The notes under the pieces were generated by a model that worked only from the letters and a program-made list of their open reading frames with translations, was not told the origin of the DNA and did no database searches. A program made the position numbers and the translations under genes. Below are positions 1-8,465 of a stretch of 32,210 nucleotides of DNA, piece by piece. This stretch comes from SAR86 cluster bacterium AG-313-N18 (GTDB lineage Bacteria; Pseudomonadota; Gammaproteobacteria; Magnimaribacterales; D2472), in NCBI GenBank assembly GCA_003283765.1, contig QBVY01000012.1:1-32210 (forward strand), written 5' to 3'. Position 1 is the stretch's first letter. Each line of letters begins with the position of its first letter.

Positions 1-505
1 CCATGTAGCTTGGCACCATAGAGTTATCTGAATGGTATAAAAAATATCCAGCTCCAGGATAGCTAGTTTTAATCTTGTAATAAGAGGGATCAAATTGAAC
101 CCCATTGTCCATAAGCCATTGTGTATTTTCAGCTGAAGTTTCACAAAATTTTCTTAAGGTAGATACTTTTACAATGTCTCCAGTTTCTTGAATGAGGTAA
201 TTAAACATATTTTCTGGGGAGTCTTTGACGCCTGCAGCAAGCTGGATTGGTGTTCCGCCACCAGCATAAAACACGCCGCCACTTTTAGCAGTAGCACCAC
301 CACCACTTGTTTTATCGACTCCAATAACTGTTAGATTTTGATCGAGGGCTTCATTGGCAGCAGCAATTCCAGCGCCCCCCAAACCTGCAACAACCAGATC
401 AGCCTCATCATCCCATGCAAATAGGTTTGGATCAGTGATTATTTGTGGTGCTTCAACCTCAGACAGCCAAAGCTCTTCATTTGGATTAATTTCAGTTGCC
501 AGCAT
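1..505 (-). CDS. FAD-dependent oxidoreductase, fumarate reductase/KstD-like (N-terminal part)
   Basis: Partial gene: the reading frame is open from the ATG at 505 down to the left edge of the window, giving 168 residues without a stop. After about 35 residues comes a dinucleotide-binding Rossmann motif (ADLVVAGLGGAGIAAANEA, GxGxxG type), a beta2 end VIGVDK, and then a glycine-rich stretch GGGATAKSGGVFYAGGG. This arrangement is typical of the FAD_binding_2 family (fumarate reductase flavoprotein, 3-ketosteroid-1-dehydrogenase, flavocytochrome c). The catalytic and C-terminal parts are outside the window, so the substrate cannot be assigned. Its start lies inside the 3' end of the upstream SDR gene (14-bp overlap, ATGCTGGCAACTGA), which suggests translational coupling and a shared pathway of alcohol and C-C bond oxidation. 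A steroid dehydrogenase role would fit the degradation genes further right but is an inference. Confidence 0.8.
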   Translation of the reverse strand, partial: MLATEINPNEELWLSEVEAPQIITDPNLFAWDDEADLVVAGLGGAGIAAANEALDQNLTVIGVDKTSGGGATAKSGGVFYAGGGTPIQLAAGVKDSPENMFNYLIQETGDIVKVSTLRKFCETSAENTQWLMDNGVQFDPSYYKIKTSYPGAGYFLYHSDNSMVPSYM

Positions 506-1259
506 TTAAGTCCGCAGTTTTGCCTCCGTCTACCACCAAACTGGCTCCAGTTATAAACGATGCATCCGAGCTCAGCAAAAAAGTTATTGGTTTTGCAAGC
601 TCGATAGGTTTTGCAATTCTTTTAAGGGGGATGGTATTAATGGTAGCCTCCATCAATTCATCATCTGGAATAGCTCTTTTAGTTGCAGGCGTTAGAACAG
701 CACCTGGAATAATGCAATTTACTCTTACATGGGGCGCTGCTTCAACAGCAGTTGCTCTAGTAAAATTGATTAAGCCAGCTTTTGCAGCCCCATAAGCTGA
801 CATATAAGCCACTCCTTTTAAACCAACAACAGATGCTACGTTTACAATTGCACCTTTTTTAGCGTCTTGCATCCAAGGTAAAACTGTTTTAGTTGCAAGG
901 AATACTGCATCTAGGTTTGCTTTAAAATTTGTTCTCCAAGCATCAAGATCAAGATCAATGATTTTGCCTGTGTGAATGGATGGGGCATTGTTTATCAATC
1001 CATCGACTTTTCCAAATGAAGCATGAATTTCTTGCAAAGAATCAACGATCTCTGATTCATTGCTGACATCGACATTATGCGAAATTACCTTTGAAGAAAT
1101 TTTTAATAGCTCCTGATTTGCTTTATCTAGGTTGTCTACATTTCTTCCTGTTATTACTACCGTTGCTCCATATGAAAGGCATAACTCAGCAGTTGCATAG
1201 CCTATGCCAGCACTAGCACCTGTGATGTATATAACTTCGTTTTCAAGTATATTTTTCAT
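492..1259 (-). CDS. SDR-family oxidoreductase
   Basis: 255-residue classical short-chain dehydrogenase/reductase, the usual length for the family. It has the NAD(P)-binding motif TGASAGIG (13-20), an Asn of the proton relay (N115), catalytic S143, Y156 and K160 (YGAAK), and a C-terminal SFITGASLVVDGG motif. The structural NNAG motif reads NNAP (90-93), which is uncommon. An arginine at 39 after beta2 (ITGRN) suggests NADP preference, but this is weak evidence. It is probably a cytosolic alcohol/ketone oxidoreductase; the substrate is unknown. It lies 18 bp downstream of the subtilase gene and overlaps the FAD-oxidoreductase gene by 14 bp. The ATG at 1259 is preceded closely by a run of six Gs followed by A, which can serve as a Shine-Dalgarno site. 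Confidence 0.9.
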   Translation of the reverse strand: MKNILENEVIYITGASAGIGYATAELCLSYGATVVITGRNVDNLDKANQELLKISSKVISHNVDVSNESEIVDSLQEIHASFGKVDGLINNAPSIHTGKIIDLDLDAWRTNFKANLDAVFLATKTVLPWMQDAKKGAIVNVASVVGLKGVAYMSAYGAAKAGLINFTRATAVEAAPHVRVNCIIPGAVLTPATKRAIPDDELMEATINTIPLKRIAKPIELAKPITFLLSSDASFITGASLVVDGGKTADLNAGN

Positions 1260-1277
1260 ATCCCCCCAATGAAAAAT

Positions 1278-3767
1278 TTATAAACCTATATTAAAACCTA
1301 ATGACATATACAAATAGTCATCCATAAATTTTATGTGATATGGATCAGATTTGTAACCTAAAGTTAGGCCAAAGCCGACGTTTTTATATGAAGAAAAATA
1401 CTGAGCTTTTGTATGAACTTCTCTTCCGCTTGGATCAAGATCTAAACTCATAGAATGAAAGAGAACATTTTTTTCTTTGGTTCTATAGGTTGGAACATTT
1501 AGCTGAAGAGCACCAGATTCTATTCGAATGGGTTGATCAATGGTTACTATAAATGAGTCAACGTTGTTAAAAATTGAAGACTTCAAAAATCCAACTCCAA
1601 AAGCAGATGAGTAAAGGTTTGAAAGAGACTTAATCATCCCAAGCTCATTGGAAATACCATTTGATTTACCCCAGTAGAATGATCCAAACAATTTACCGCC
1701 CATTAAATTCATTGAATTAGATAATCCTGCAAATGAAGTCAGCTGATTATTGCTACCATTAAAAGCTCCTGATCCGCTTAAGCCTAAGCTGGCATCATTT
1801 TCTTTCATCACTCCAAGTTGGAATGATGGCATGCTAGATTTTGGTTGAATTTCTAAAAGAGCAACGGTGCTGGAATTTCTTTCACCAAAAATTTCATTTG
1901 CTTCAAACTTATTTCTACCAGATGAAAGCGCAACTGCAATATCAAATCCTTGTAAGCCTTGAAAAGTTAAGCCAAAAGTTGTTCCCGTAGCGCTAAAATT
2001 TAACCAGGGGTTGCTAAATTGGGATCTCAAGCTTTTTTTAGATCGCAATTCAGAATCTTGAAAAACTCCCATTGCCCAACTTCCATTTAGTCCATGACTT
2101 AAAAATGAATTATTGGAATAGTTATAATAGGAAAAAAATTCATTTTTATCCGCTCTTGCGTTGAGCAAGTGATATGGAGTAACAAGTTCTTGAGAAAAAG
2201 TATGAGTTTGAAGTCCACCAATTTCTAATTCAGCCTCTCCAGAAGTTACTATGTGAGAAATAGGGGTTTGCATGCTTTCATACCCATCCATCTTTATTAT
2301 TTGATTTCTATAATCAGAGGTTAAACTGCCCAGAGATCTCCTGAAAGGTGCATTCAATTCATCAAAAAATATAACCGAATGATTACCAATGCCATTAGTT
2401 ATAGCATCTCCAAAAGAAGGGCTGGTTAATTGTATGTTAGAAAATATTGCTGGGGACATTGGTCCAGATAAGCTAAGTGACATCATTGCACTTACTTGGC
2501 CGACTGGCTCTGTAGCAGCATTTAGATCCATGAGCCCCTGACCATAAATTGCTTTATCAGCATAGACTCCATTTTTATTTGCGGTCGCAAATAACCTAGA
2601 AACTATTTCTTGGCTTCCAAGCTGACCCTCAAAATGATCGGCAATGACAGCTAAACCCCCAGATACAAATGGAGCTGCAAAGGAGGTGCCACTGGTGACT
2701 GCGTAACAGGAGTTATCTGTAATACAGTTGTTGTAATTATCATCATTGGTATTACCGATATATATTCCAGTATCCGATGTTGATGTAGGATATGCGGCGG
2801 TGACTCTTCCTCCGGGTGCAGAAATACAATAATCCTGAGCAACACCACACCTGCTCGAAAAGTCGCTGATCTGACCATTTTCGTCAACGGAAGCTACTGC
2901 AATGGAATGACCTTGAATTTCTGGGATGTAATGAGCCATTCCAGGCAATAGTTCTGGGCTTGAGTAGTCAACACCTTGATCTGCGTAACCTCCCGCATTC
3001 CCTGCAGCCCATACATAGATAGTTTTTTCTGAATCAGGAGTTCCAACTTGAGACATCTCAGCGATAGTATTAGGAAAAGCATACCTAACTTGTGCTTCAG
3101 TATAGTCAATGATATTGCCTGAATAGCCATAACTGTTATTGACTATATCAACATCATAGTCATTATAAATTTCAAAAAGCTGGCTAAAAAAATTATCTAT
3201 TCCAGTAAAATCAGGTGCTCCAGATACATTGCCCGATCCATCATCATCACCAATATCAACAGGATCATAGTCTGGATCTGGTTCAGCAAGTTGAATGGCT
3301 ACAAATAGAACGTCTGCTTCAAAAGCCACGCCGTGCATTGGTGTGATATCTGTTTTGTCTTGTTTACCAGCTGCAACAGAAGCTACCATGGTTCCATGTC
3401 TTTTTTGTCTCGTATTTGGGGTGTAATTTGAGTAATTGAGAGCGCTATCATTTGATAGCCTTGTAGCGCTAATCTCAACATGCGTATTATCTAGACCAGA
3501 GTCAGTAATTCCAATTGTAATACCTGCCCCAGTTGCACCCCTTGCATAAGCAGATGACGCATTAATAATATCTAAGCCCCATTGGCTTTGATACTCATAG
3601 TAACCCTCGTATTGCTCCTTCAGCTCATCAAAAGATAGGGTTGGAGGAGTTGCGGGTGGGGTAGGAGTCTGAGCAACTACAGGGGAATTATTGGAGCCGC
3701 CACCACCGCCTCCACCACAAGAAATGAGGGTAAATAAAACCAATGCCAGAGTTCTGTTTTGCTTCAT
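1278..3767 (-). CDS. Subtilisin-like (S8) lipoprotein protease, autotransporter-like
   Basis: 829-residue protein. The N terminus is a lipoprotein signal peptide ending in LISC with the lipidated Cys at 17, followed at once by seven glycines (18-24) and a Pro/Thr-rich linker (about 29-43). The S8 domain (about 60-420) carries Asp89 (GITDSGLDNTH), His124 (RHGTMVAS), the oxyanion Asn257 (WAAGNAGG) and Ser362 (SGTSFAAPFVSGG). The acidic region 163-177 may bind calcium. About 400 further residues, rich in Ser, Asn, Gly and aromatics with alternating hydrophobic strands, end in YLYMSLGFNIGL and look like an outer-membrane beta domain. A lipobox, Gly/Pro linker and C-terminal barrel are known from NalP and SphB1, which release themselves and other surface proteins. 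The barrel assignment is my reading; a plain surface-anchored protease with a beta-rich C domain is the alternative. It is transcribed away from the ligase gene, with 39 bp between the two starts. Confidence 0.85.
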   Translation of the reverse strand: MKQNRTLALVLFTLISCGGGGGGGSNNSPVVAQTPTPPATPPTLSFDELKEQYEGYYEYQSQWGLDIINASSAYARGATGAGITIGITDSGLDNTHVEISATRLSNDSALNYSNYTPNTRQKRHGTMVASVAAGKQDKTDITPMHGVAFEADVLFVAIQLAEPDPDYDPVDIGDDDGSGNVSGAPDFTGIDNFFSQLFEIYNDYDVDIVNNSYGYSGNIIDYTEAQVRYAFPNTIAEMSQVGTPDSEKTIYVWAAGNAGGYADQGVDYSSPELLPGMAHYIPEIQGHSIAVASVDENGQISDFSSRCGVAQDYCISAPGGRVTAAYPTSTSDTGIYIGNTNDDNYNNCITDNSCYAVTSGTSFAAPFVSGGLAVIADHFEGQLGSQEIVSRLFATANKNGVYADKAIYGQGLMDLNAATEPVGQVSAMMSLSLSGPMSPAIFSNIQLTSPSFGDAITNGIGNHSVIFFDELNAPFRRSLGSLTSDYRNQIIKMDGYESMQTPISHIVTSGEAELEIGGLQTHTFSQELVTPYHLLNARADKNEFFSYYNYSNNSFLSHGLNGSWAMGVFQDSELRSKKSLRSQFSNPWLNFSATGTTFGLTFQGLQGFDIAVALSSGRNKFEANEIFGERNSSTVALLEIQPKSSMPSFQLGVMKENDASLGLSGSGAFNGSNNQLTSFAGLSNSMNLMGGKLFGSFYWGKSNGISNELGMIKSLSNLYSSAFGVGFLKSSIFNNVDSFIVTIDQPIRIESGALQLNVPTYRTKEKNVLFHSMSLDLDPSGREVHTKAQYFSSYKNVGFGLTLGYKSDPYHIKFMDDYLYMSLGFNIGL

Positions 3768-3806
3768 AATAGTTTAGGATTCTTTGACTGTAATTAAATT
3801 AAAAAT

Positions 3807-5519
3807 ATGTCAGATAAATATAACGAAGTTTTAGCAAATCTAACAGCAGAAGATCAAATTTATGCCTTCGAAGAAGTTACTCATTCCTCAGGAATCACTT
3901 ACCGTGAATTTAAAAATACCCCTAAGACATTAGCAAGCTTTTTTGAGTTTGGTCTTTTGTTTCCAGAATGGGAATTCATTGTTTTCAATGATGAGAGATA
4001 TAGCTATCAAGACATCCATAAGAAAGCTGCTCAAACATCCAACGCTCTAAAAAATGCTGGCGTTAAAAAGGGTGACAGAGTGGCCATTTGTATGGCTAAT
4101 AATCCTGAGTACATTATTTCATTTATGGCGTTGACTTCGATGGGTGCTGTTTGCGTTTTGCTGAATTCATGGTGGGTTCCTGATGAGATTACTTATGGGC
4201 TAGAAAACTCTGGAGCCACCGTATTAATTGGTGATGAGAAAAGATTGAAGGGTTTAGAAAAATTTACAGAACTCAAGAAGATTGTTGTCAGGCCAGTCAA
4301 TGACACAAATGACTATGAGGATTTTAATGAGTTTATAGGCAGCCAATCAGAAAACTTTAGTGAGCCTAGTTTAGATACCCATGACAATGCAACCATCTTT
4401 TATACATCTGGTTCAACTGGCTTTCCTAAAGGAGTGCTATCAACTCATAGAAATATACTTTCAACATTGTTTAGTTGGGCTTTGGTCACAACTCTAAAAA
4501 GAGAGGTTGAAGATACAGATAATAATTCAGAATCTCAGTCTGCGGATGAGGCTCCTAAACAACAGGCAGCAATTTTGCATTGTGTACCATTATTTCATGT
4601 GACAGGAAGCCATTCAGGATTTCTGATGAGCATCATTGCTGGCAGAAAAATGGTCATGATGTCTAAATGGGATCCAGGTGCAGCACTGCAGTTAATTCAA
4701 AATGAAAAGATAGGAGCGATAACAGGCGTTCCAACTCAAACTTGGGATCTTTTAACTCATCCTGACAGAGATAAGTATGACCTATCCAGTTTTAAAGAAT
4801 TAAGTGGTGGCGGTGCTCCAAGACCTCCAGAGCATGTAAAGAAATTAAAAGATGGGTTTAATGATGCAGAGCCTTCGATAGGATATGGGTTGACTGAAAC
4901 TAATGCGGCAGGGACTCTAAACTTGGGCAAAGATTATTTGTCACATCCAGGAAGTTGTGGCAGAGCTATTCCTCCTGTTACAGACTTAGCAATAATTGAT
5001 GAGAATTGGAATTTTATTGAAGAACCAAAAGCGGTTGGAGAGATTGTTATCAAAAGCCCAGCTAACATGGTCGGTTACTGGATGAATCAAGAAGCCACCG
5101 ATGAAGTCTTTAACGACGATGGCTGGTTTAAATCTGGAGATCTGGGATATATAGATGATGGCTTTGTGTATATTGTAGACAGAGTTAAAGATATGGTAAT
5201 CAGAGGCGGAGAAAATATTTCCTGCATCGAGGTTGAGACTGCAATTTATTTGCATCCATCAGTCCAGGAAGCAGCTGTCTTTGGTATTCCTGAAGAGCGC
5301 CTTGGTGAAACATTATGCGTAGCAATTTGCCTAAAACCTTCAATGGAATTATCAGAACAAGAATTAAAAGATTTTCTACACGACAAACTGGCTTCTTTTA
5401 AAATCCCTTCATTGATGCAAATTGCATATGAGGAACTTCCACGAGTTGCTTCAGGTAAATTCTCTAAGACACAATTACGCGACATTTTTGTCTCTATTGA
5501 GCAAAATCAACCTCAATAG
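3807..5519 (+). CDS. Acyl-CoA ligase (AMP-forming, class I adenylate-forming)
   Basis: 570 residues, full length for the family. It activates a carboxylic acid with ATP and joins it to CoA in the cytosol. The core motifs are in order: YTSGSTGFPKG phosphate loop (199-209), YGLTETN (360-366), SGDLGY (443-448), the hinge and A8 motif RVKDMVIRGGENI (459-471), and the C-terminal catalytic lysine in ASGKFSK (K551). The acid is not predictable; medium/long chain fatty, aromatic or steroid acids are all possible. A charged insert (about 231-252, EVEDTDNNSESQSADEAPK) separates two conserved blocks. It resembles the second ligase at 25751 around the NxWW motif (N120-W123), so the two are probably paralogues. 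No terminator is evident before phoB, 55 bp downstream. Confidence 0.9.
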   Translation: MSDKYNEVLANLTAEDQIYAFEEVTHSSGITYREFKNTPKTLASFFEFGLLFPEWEFIVFNDERYSYQDIHKKAAQTSNALKNAGVKKGDRVAICMANNPEYIISFMALTSMGAVCVLLNSWWVPDEITYGLENSGATVLIGDEKRLKGLEKFTELKKIVVRPVNDTNDYEDFNEFIGSQSENFSEPSLDTHDNATIFYTSGSTGFPKGVLSTHRNILSTLFSWALVTTLKREVEDTDNNSESQSADEAPKQQAAILHCVPLFHVTGSHSGFLMSIIAGRKMVMMSKWDPGAALQLIQNEKIGAITGVPTQTWDLLTHPDRDKYDLSSFKELSGGGAPRPPEHVKKLKDGFNDAEPSIGYGLTETNAAGTLNLGKDYLSHPGSCGRAIPPVTDLAIIDENWNFIEEPKAVGEIVIKSPANMVGYWMNQEATDEVFNDDGWFKSGDLGYIDDGFVYIVDRVKDMVIRGGENISCIEVETAIYLHPSVQEAAVFGIPEERLGETLCVAICLKPSMELSEQELKDFLHDKLASFKIPSLMQIAYEELPRVASGKFSKTQLRDIFVSIEQNQPQ

Positions 5520-5574
5520 AATTAACTCTCATGAAAATATAATGTATAAAGGAATATATAATTTTTAGATATTC

Positions 5575-6270
5575 ATGGCATCTCGCGTATTAGTAATTGA
5601 AGACGAACCCGATATTCGTAAAACGATTGACTACAATCTTTCAAAGGAATCATTTGAAGTTATTCAAGCTGCATCCATAGAAGAAGGTGAAAAAGCTCTA
5701 GCCTCAAATAAAATTGATGTAATTATTTTAGATCTTATGCTGCCAGATGGCTCTGGTTTAACCCTTTGTAGAGATATCAAGTCTGAATCCAGCACCAAAA
5801 ATATTCCAGTCATTATATTAACGGCAAAAACTGAAGAGGTTGATCGAGTGGTTGGTTTCGAGTTAGGTGCAGACGATTACGTTACCAAGCCTTTTAGTGT
5901 TAGAGAATTGATTTTAAGGGTTAAGGCTATTTTGAAAAGGGGTGTTTCGACTGAAATAAAAACAGATAATGTTCAGGATTCATTTGGAGAACTTACTTTA
6001 AATTATGATGAGCATCAAGCCTATATAAATAATGAAGAAATCTCTCTTACTGCACTAGAGTTTAAATTGCTTAAGCATTTGATTAATAGAAAAGGGAGAG
6101 TGCAAACAAGAGATCAACTTTTAGAGGATGTTTGGGGATATAGTTCTAATGTTACAACCAGAACAGTCGATACTCATATCAAACGTTTAAGAGAGAAACT
6201 TGGCATAGTTGGCGAGCATATTCAAACCATTCGCGGTGTAGGCTATAGATTTTCTAGAAATACAGATTAA
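5575..6270 (+). CDS. phoB: Phosphate regulon response regulator PhoB
   Basis: 231-residue OmpR/PhoB-type response regulator. The receiver domain (1-122) has the acidic pocket E9/D10, the phosphoacceptor D53 in LDLMLPDGSG, T83 and K105. The winged-helix DNA-binding domain (about 132-228) contains the RTVDTHIKRLREKLG recognition region and ends with the IRGVGYRF wing. Receiver wording such as ADDYVTKPFSVREL and the NIPVIILTAK block is closest to PhoB. It should bind Pho boxes and activate genes in phosphate starvation. phoR follows after 5 bp. No pst or phoU genes are in the window; instead phoBR lies just ahead of the secretion operon. The other possibility is a PhoB paralogue tuned to another signal. 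Confidence 0.85.
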   Translation: MASRVLVIEDEPDIRKTIDYNLSKESFEVIQAASIEEGEKALASNKIDVIILDLMLPDGSGLTLCRDIKSESSTKNIPVIILTAKTEEVDRVVGFELGADDYVTKPFSVRELILRVKAILKRGVSTEIKTDNVQDSFGELTLNYDEHQAYINNEEISLTALEFKLLKHLINRKGRVQTRDQLLEDVWGYSSNVTTRTVDTHIKRLREKLGIVGEHIQTIRGVGYRFSRNTD

Positions 6271-6275
6271 TTAGA

Positions 6276-8033
6276 ATGGGTATTCGAACCCGAATTTTTT
6301 TTATTACGTTATCCTGTTTATTCATTGGTATTTCCCTATCATTTATTGTTGCAGAAAGAGATTTGTCCCTGAAGCTACAAGCGCAAATTGAAACTGAGCT
6401 ATCAAGACAAGCAAAAATTTTAAGAAAATCAATATCAGGCTTAATTGATTCTAATGACTTAGGTATCCTAAAAGTTGAGGTAGATGAGTATGCTTCTGCT
6501 TCAGATTCTAGGATTACCATTATCTTGAAAAGCGGTGATGTAATTGTTGATTCAGACATAGAATCCAGCAGAATTATTGATCTTGATAATCACAGTGATA
6601 GACCAGAAATCATAAGTGCATTCAGTGATGGTTATGGTTCAAGTAAAAGATATAGCTCAACAGTACAGAAAGAAATGTATTATTTCGCACTTTTAGATAA
6701 ATCTTACAACCAAGAAAGAGTAATTCGGATATCAGTTCCCTATGAAAGCTTGGATCAAGTCTTAGCGTCTTTAGGAAACTCAATCACGCTTATAGTTGTT
6801 GTTGGGCTTATCGTCGCAATCCTAGCAAGTGTTCTTGCGGGAGACTATATTAGAGCAAGTTTTGTTGAGTTAGAAAAAGCTGCAGCTGAAATTTCTGCAG
6901 GTAGTTATAAGAAGAAAAACTTAGAGTCCCTTCCTACTAAACGCTCAGATGAAATTGGATCTATGGCAAGAAATATCTCTACCATTTCTTTAAATTTAAA
7001 GGAGCAAATTTCTTTAATTGCTAAACAGAGAGATCAATTTGGCTTGGTGTTGGATGGTTTGGGGGAGGGGATTATGGTGCTTGATGAAGATGGATTAATA
7101 ACTTTTAGAAACGATCAGATCATGCAAATTCTTGGATTAGATGAAATTTTAAATAAATCAATAACTGACTTAAATGTGCCCCCATTAAAACAACTTTATA
7201 AAAAAGCTTTAAAAAAAGGTCAGCACGATAGCGAATTTGAGCTTGATACTGACGGAGATGATACAAGGTGGATCTTGGCCCACATGAATAAAGCTAAGGC
7301 AACAAAGGAATTAATTTTAGTGGTGCATGAAACAACTCAGCTAAGAGAGATGGATTCAATGCGAAGAGATTTTGTTTCCAACTTATCACATGAGCTTAGA
7401 ACCCCAGTAAGTGTTATCAAGGCAAATTCAGAAACATTATTAGATGGAGCCTTGGATAATTCGAAAGATGCTAAAACATTTTCTAAAGCTATTTTGCATA
7501 ATGCAGACCGCCTAAGCGAGATGGTAACCTCGCTAATAGATTTATCACGAATTGAATATGGAGATTTAAAATTTGTAATAGAGCCAATAATTATAAATGA
7601 AGTCATTGAAACAGTTATTTCATCATTCCAAAGCAAAGTAAAAAGAAAAAATATTGACCTAGTCTTTAATCGCCAAACTGATCTTGAGGTTCAAAGTGAC
7701 ACTAAAGCCGTAGAAAGAGTTTTAAATAACTTAATAGATAATGCTTTTAAATATAGCTCTGAGAGCTCGTTAATTGAAATTAGAGCAAGAAAGCAGGCTG
7801 GTTTTTTACGCATCTCAGTTCTAGACTTTGGTGAAGGCGTGCCTGAGGAAGAGCAAAAATTTGTTTTCAAGAGATTTTATCGAACAGCAAAAGCGAGAGC
7901 TAATACTAAGCAAGGCAGCGGGCTGGGTTTGGCTATAGTGCGAAACCTTGTAAACAATTTACAGGGCGAAGTTGGTGTTGAGACAAGAAAAGAGGGCGGA
8001 TCTGAGTTTTGGTTTACTCTTCCATTATCTTAG
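6276..8033 (+). CDS. phoR: Phosphate regulon sensor histidine kinase PhoR
   Basis: 585-residue membrane sensor kinase and partner of the phoB product. Two membrane segments (about 7-25 and 168-188) enclose an extracytoplasmic region of about 140 residues, then HAMP (about 190-245), a PAS domain (about 255-350), the dimerisation helix with phosphoacceptor His372 (FVSNLSHELRTP) and the ATPase domain with the N box (NNLIDNAFKYS, 484-494), DFGEGVP (517-523), an F box and GSGLGLAIV (547-555). All catalytic elements are present. The large extracytoplasmic domain differs from E. coli PhoR, which has almost none, and resembles Bacillus PhoR in layout. This leaves room for a directly sensed ligand. 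It starts 5 bp after phoB and ends 26 bp before gspC, so it may be co-transcribed with the secretion genes. Confidence 0.85.
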   Translation: MGIRTRIFFITLSCLFIGISLSFIVAERDLSLKLQAQIETELSRQAKILRKSISGLIDSNDLGILKVEVDEYASASDSRITIILKSGDVIVDSDIESSRIIDLDNHSDRPEIISAFSDGYGSSKRYSSTVQKEMYYFALLDKSYNQERVIRISVPYESLDQVLASLGNSITLIVVVGLIVAILASVLAGDYIRASFVELEKAAAEISAGSYKKKNLESLPTKRSDEIGSMARNISTISLNLKEQISLIAKQRDQFGLVLDGLGEGIMVLDEDGLITFRNDQIMQILGLDEILNKSITDLNVPPLKQLYKKALKKGQHDSEFELDTDGDDTRWILAHMNKAKATKELILVVHETTQLREMDSMRRDFVSNLSHELRTPVSVIKANSETLLDGALDNSKDAKTFSKAILHNADRLSEMVTSLIDLSRIEYGDLKFVIEPIIINEVIETVISSFQSKVKRKNIDLVFNRQTDLEVQSDTKAVERVLNNLIDNAFKYSSESSLIEIRARKQAGFLRISVLDFGEGVPEEEQKFVFKRFYRTAKARANTKQGSGLGLAIVRNLVNNLQGEVGVETRKEGGSEFWFTLPLS

Positions 8034-8059
8034 CTAAAATATAGAGTCGATTTTATCTT

Positions 8060-8464
8060 ATGAATCTTAATTACATTTTGATTAAAAAAATCCTGATTGG
8101 TCTTGTTGCTCTGCCAGCGGGATATGTTCTATATTTATTAATCCTGTCTTTTGTTTCTAGGCCTAGTGAAATTAATATAGATTTCAACTCAATTCAGGGA
8201 TCTACTCAATTTAGCTCTAGCATCGATGTTAATCAAATAACATCAACTCCTTCTTCAACTTTTGATTATAAGGTTGTTGGATATAGAGCCGGTGCATCGA
8301 GAGCCTCAGTAATCGTTCAAAAAAATAATCAAACCTTTGTTGTGCAACAAGGCGCATTATTGGAAAATAAATATAAATTAGCCACTGTAAATAGTGAATA
8401 TGCTACATTTGAATATAACGGAAATCTTTTTCAAATAAGTACAAATTTAATAGTAGATAATTAA
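8060..8464 (+). CDS. gspC: Type II secretion protein GspC (short form)
   Basis: 134 residues. It has a short cytoplasmic tail, one membrane segment (about 9-32), a linker and a small beta-rich domain (about 68-128) that matches the GspC HR (homology region) pattern. The HR domain contacts the periplasmic N0 domain of the secretin and couples the inner-membrane platform to the outer-membrane channel. It stops right after the HR domain, with no PDZ or coiled-coil C-terminal domain; canonical GspC is about twice this length. The identification rests on the HR-like fold pattern and, mainly, on its place directly before gspD (1-bp gap). It is first of eleven gsp genes and follows phoR by 26 bp. 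Confidence 0.75.
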   Translation: MNLNYILIKKILIGLVALPAGYVLYLLILSFVSRPSEINIDFNSIQGSTQFSSSIDVNQITSTPSSTFDYKVVGYRAGASRASVIVQKNNQTFVVQQGALLENKYKLATVNSEYATFEYNGNLFQISTNLIVDN

Positions 8465-8465
8465 A

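Noticed and set aside
496..795. Plus-strand open frame of 99 codons
   Set aside because: It lies antisense inside the SDR gene whose motifs are intact; the frame's wording resembles no protein and is a shadow.
3768..3806. Regulatory signals in the 39-bp divergent gap between the subtilase and ligase genes
   Set aside because: A TTGACT occurs at 3784-3789, but a -10 at the right distance would fall inside the ligase gene; nothing convincing otherwise.
5526..5543. Weak Pho-like repeat before phoB: CTCTCAT, 4 bp, ATATAAT
   Set aside because: Matches CTGTCAT in 6 and 4 of 7 bases, but the second half is mostly A/T, which is expected by chance in this low-GC spacer.
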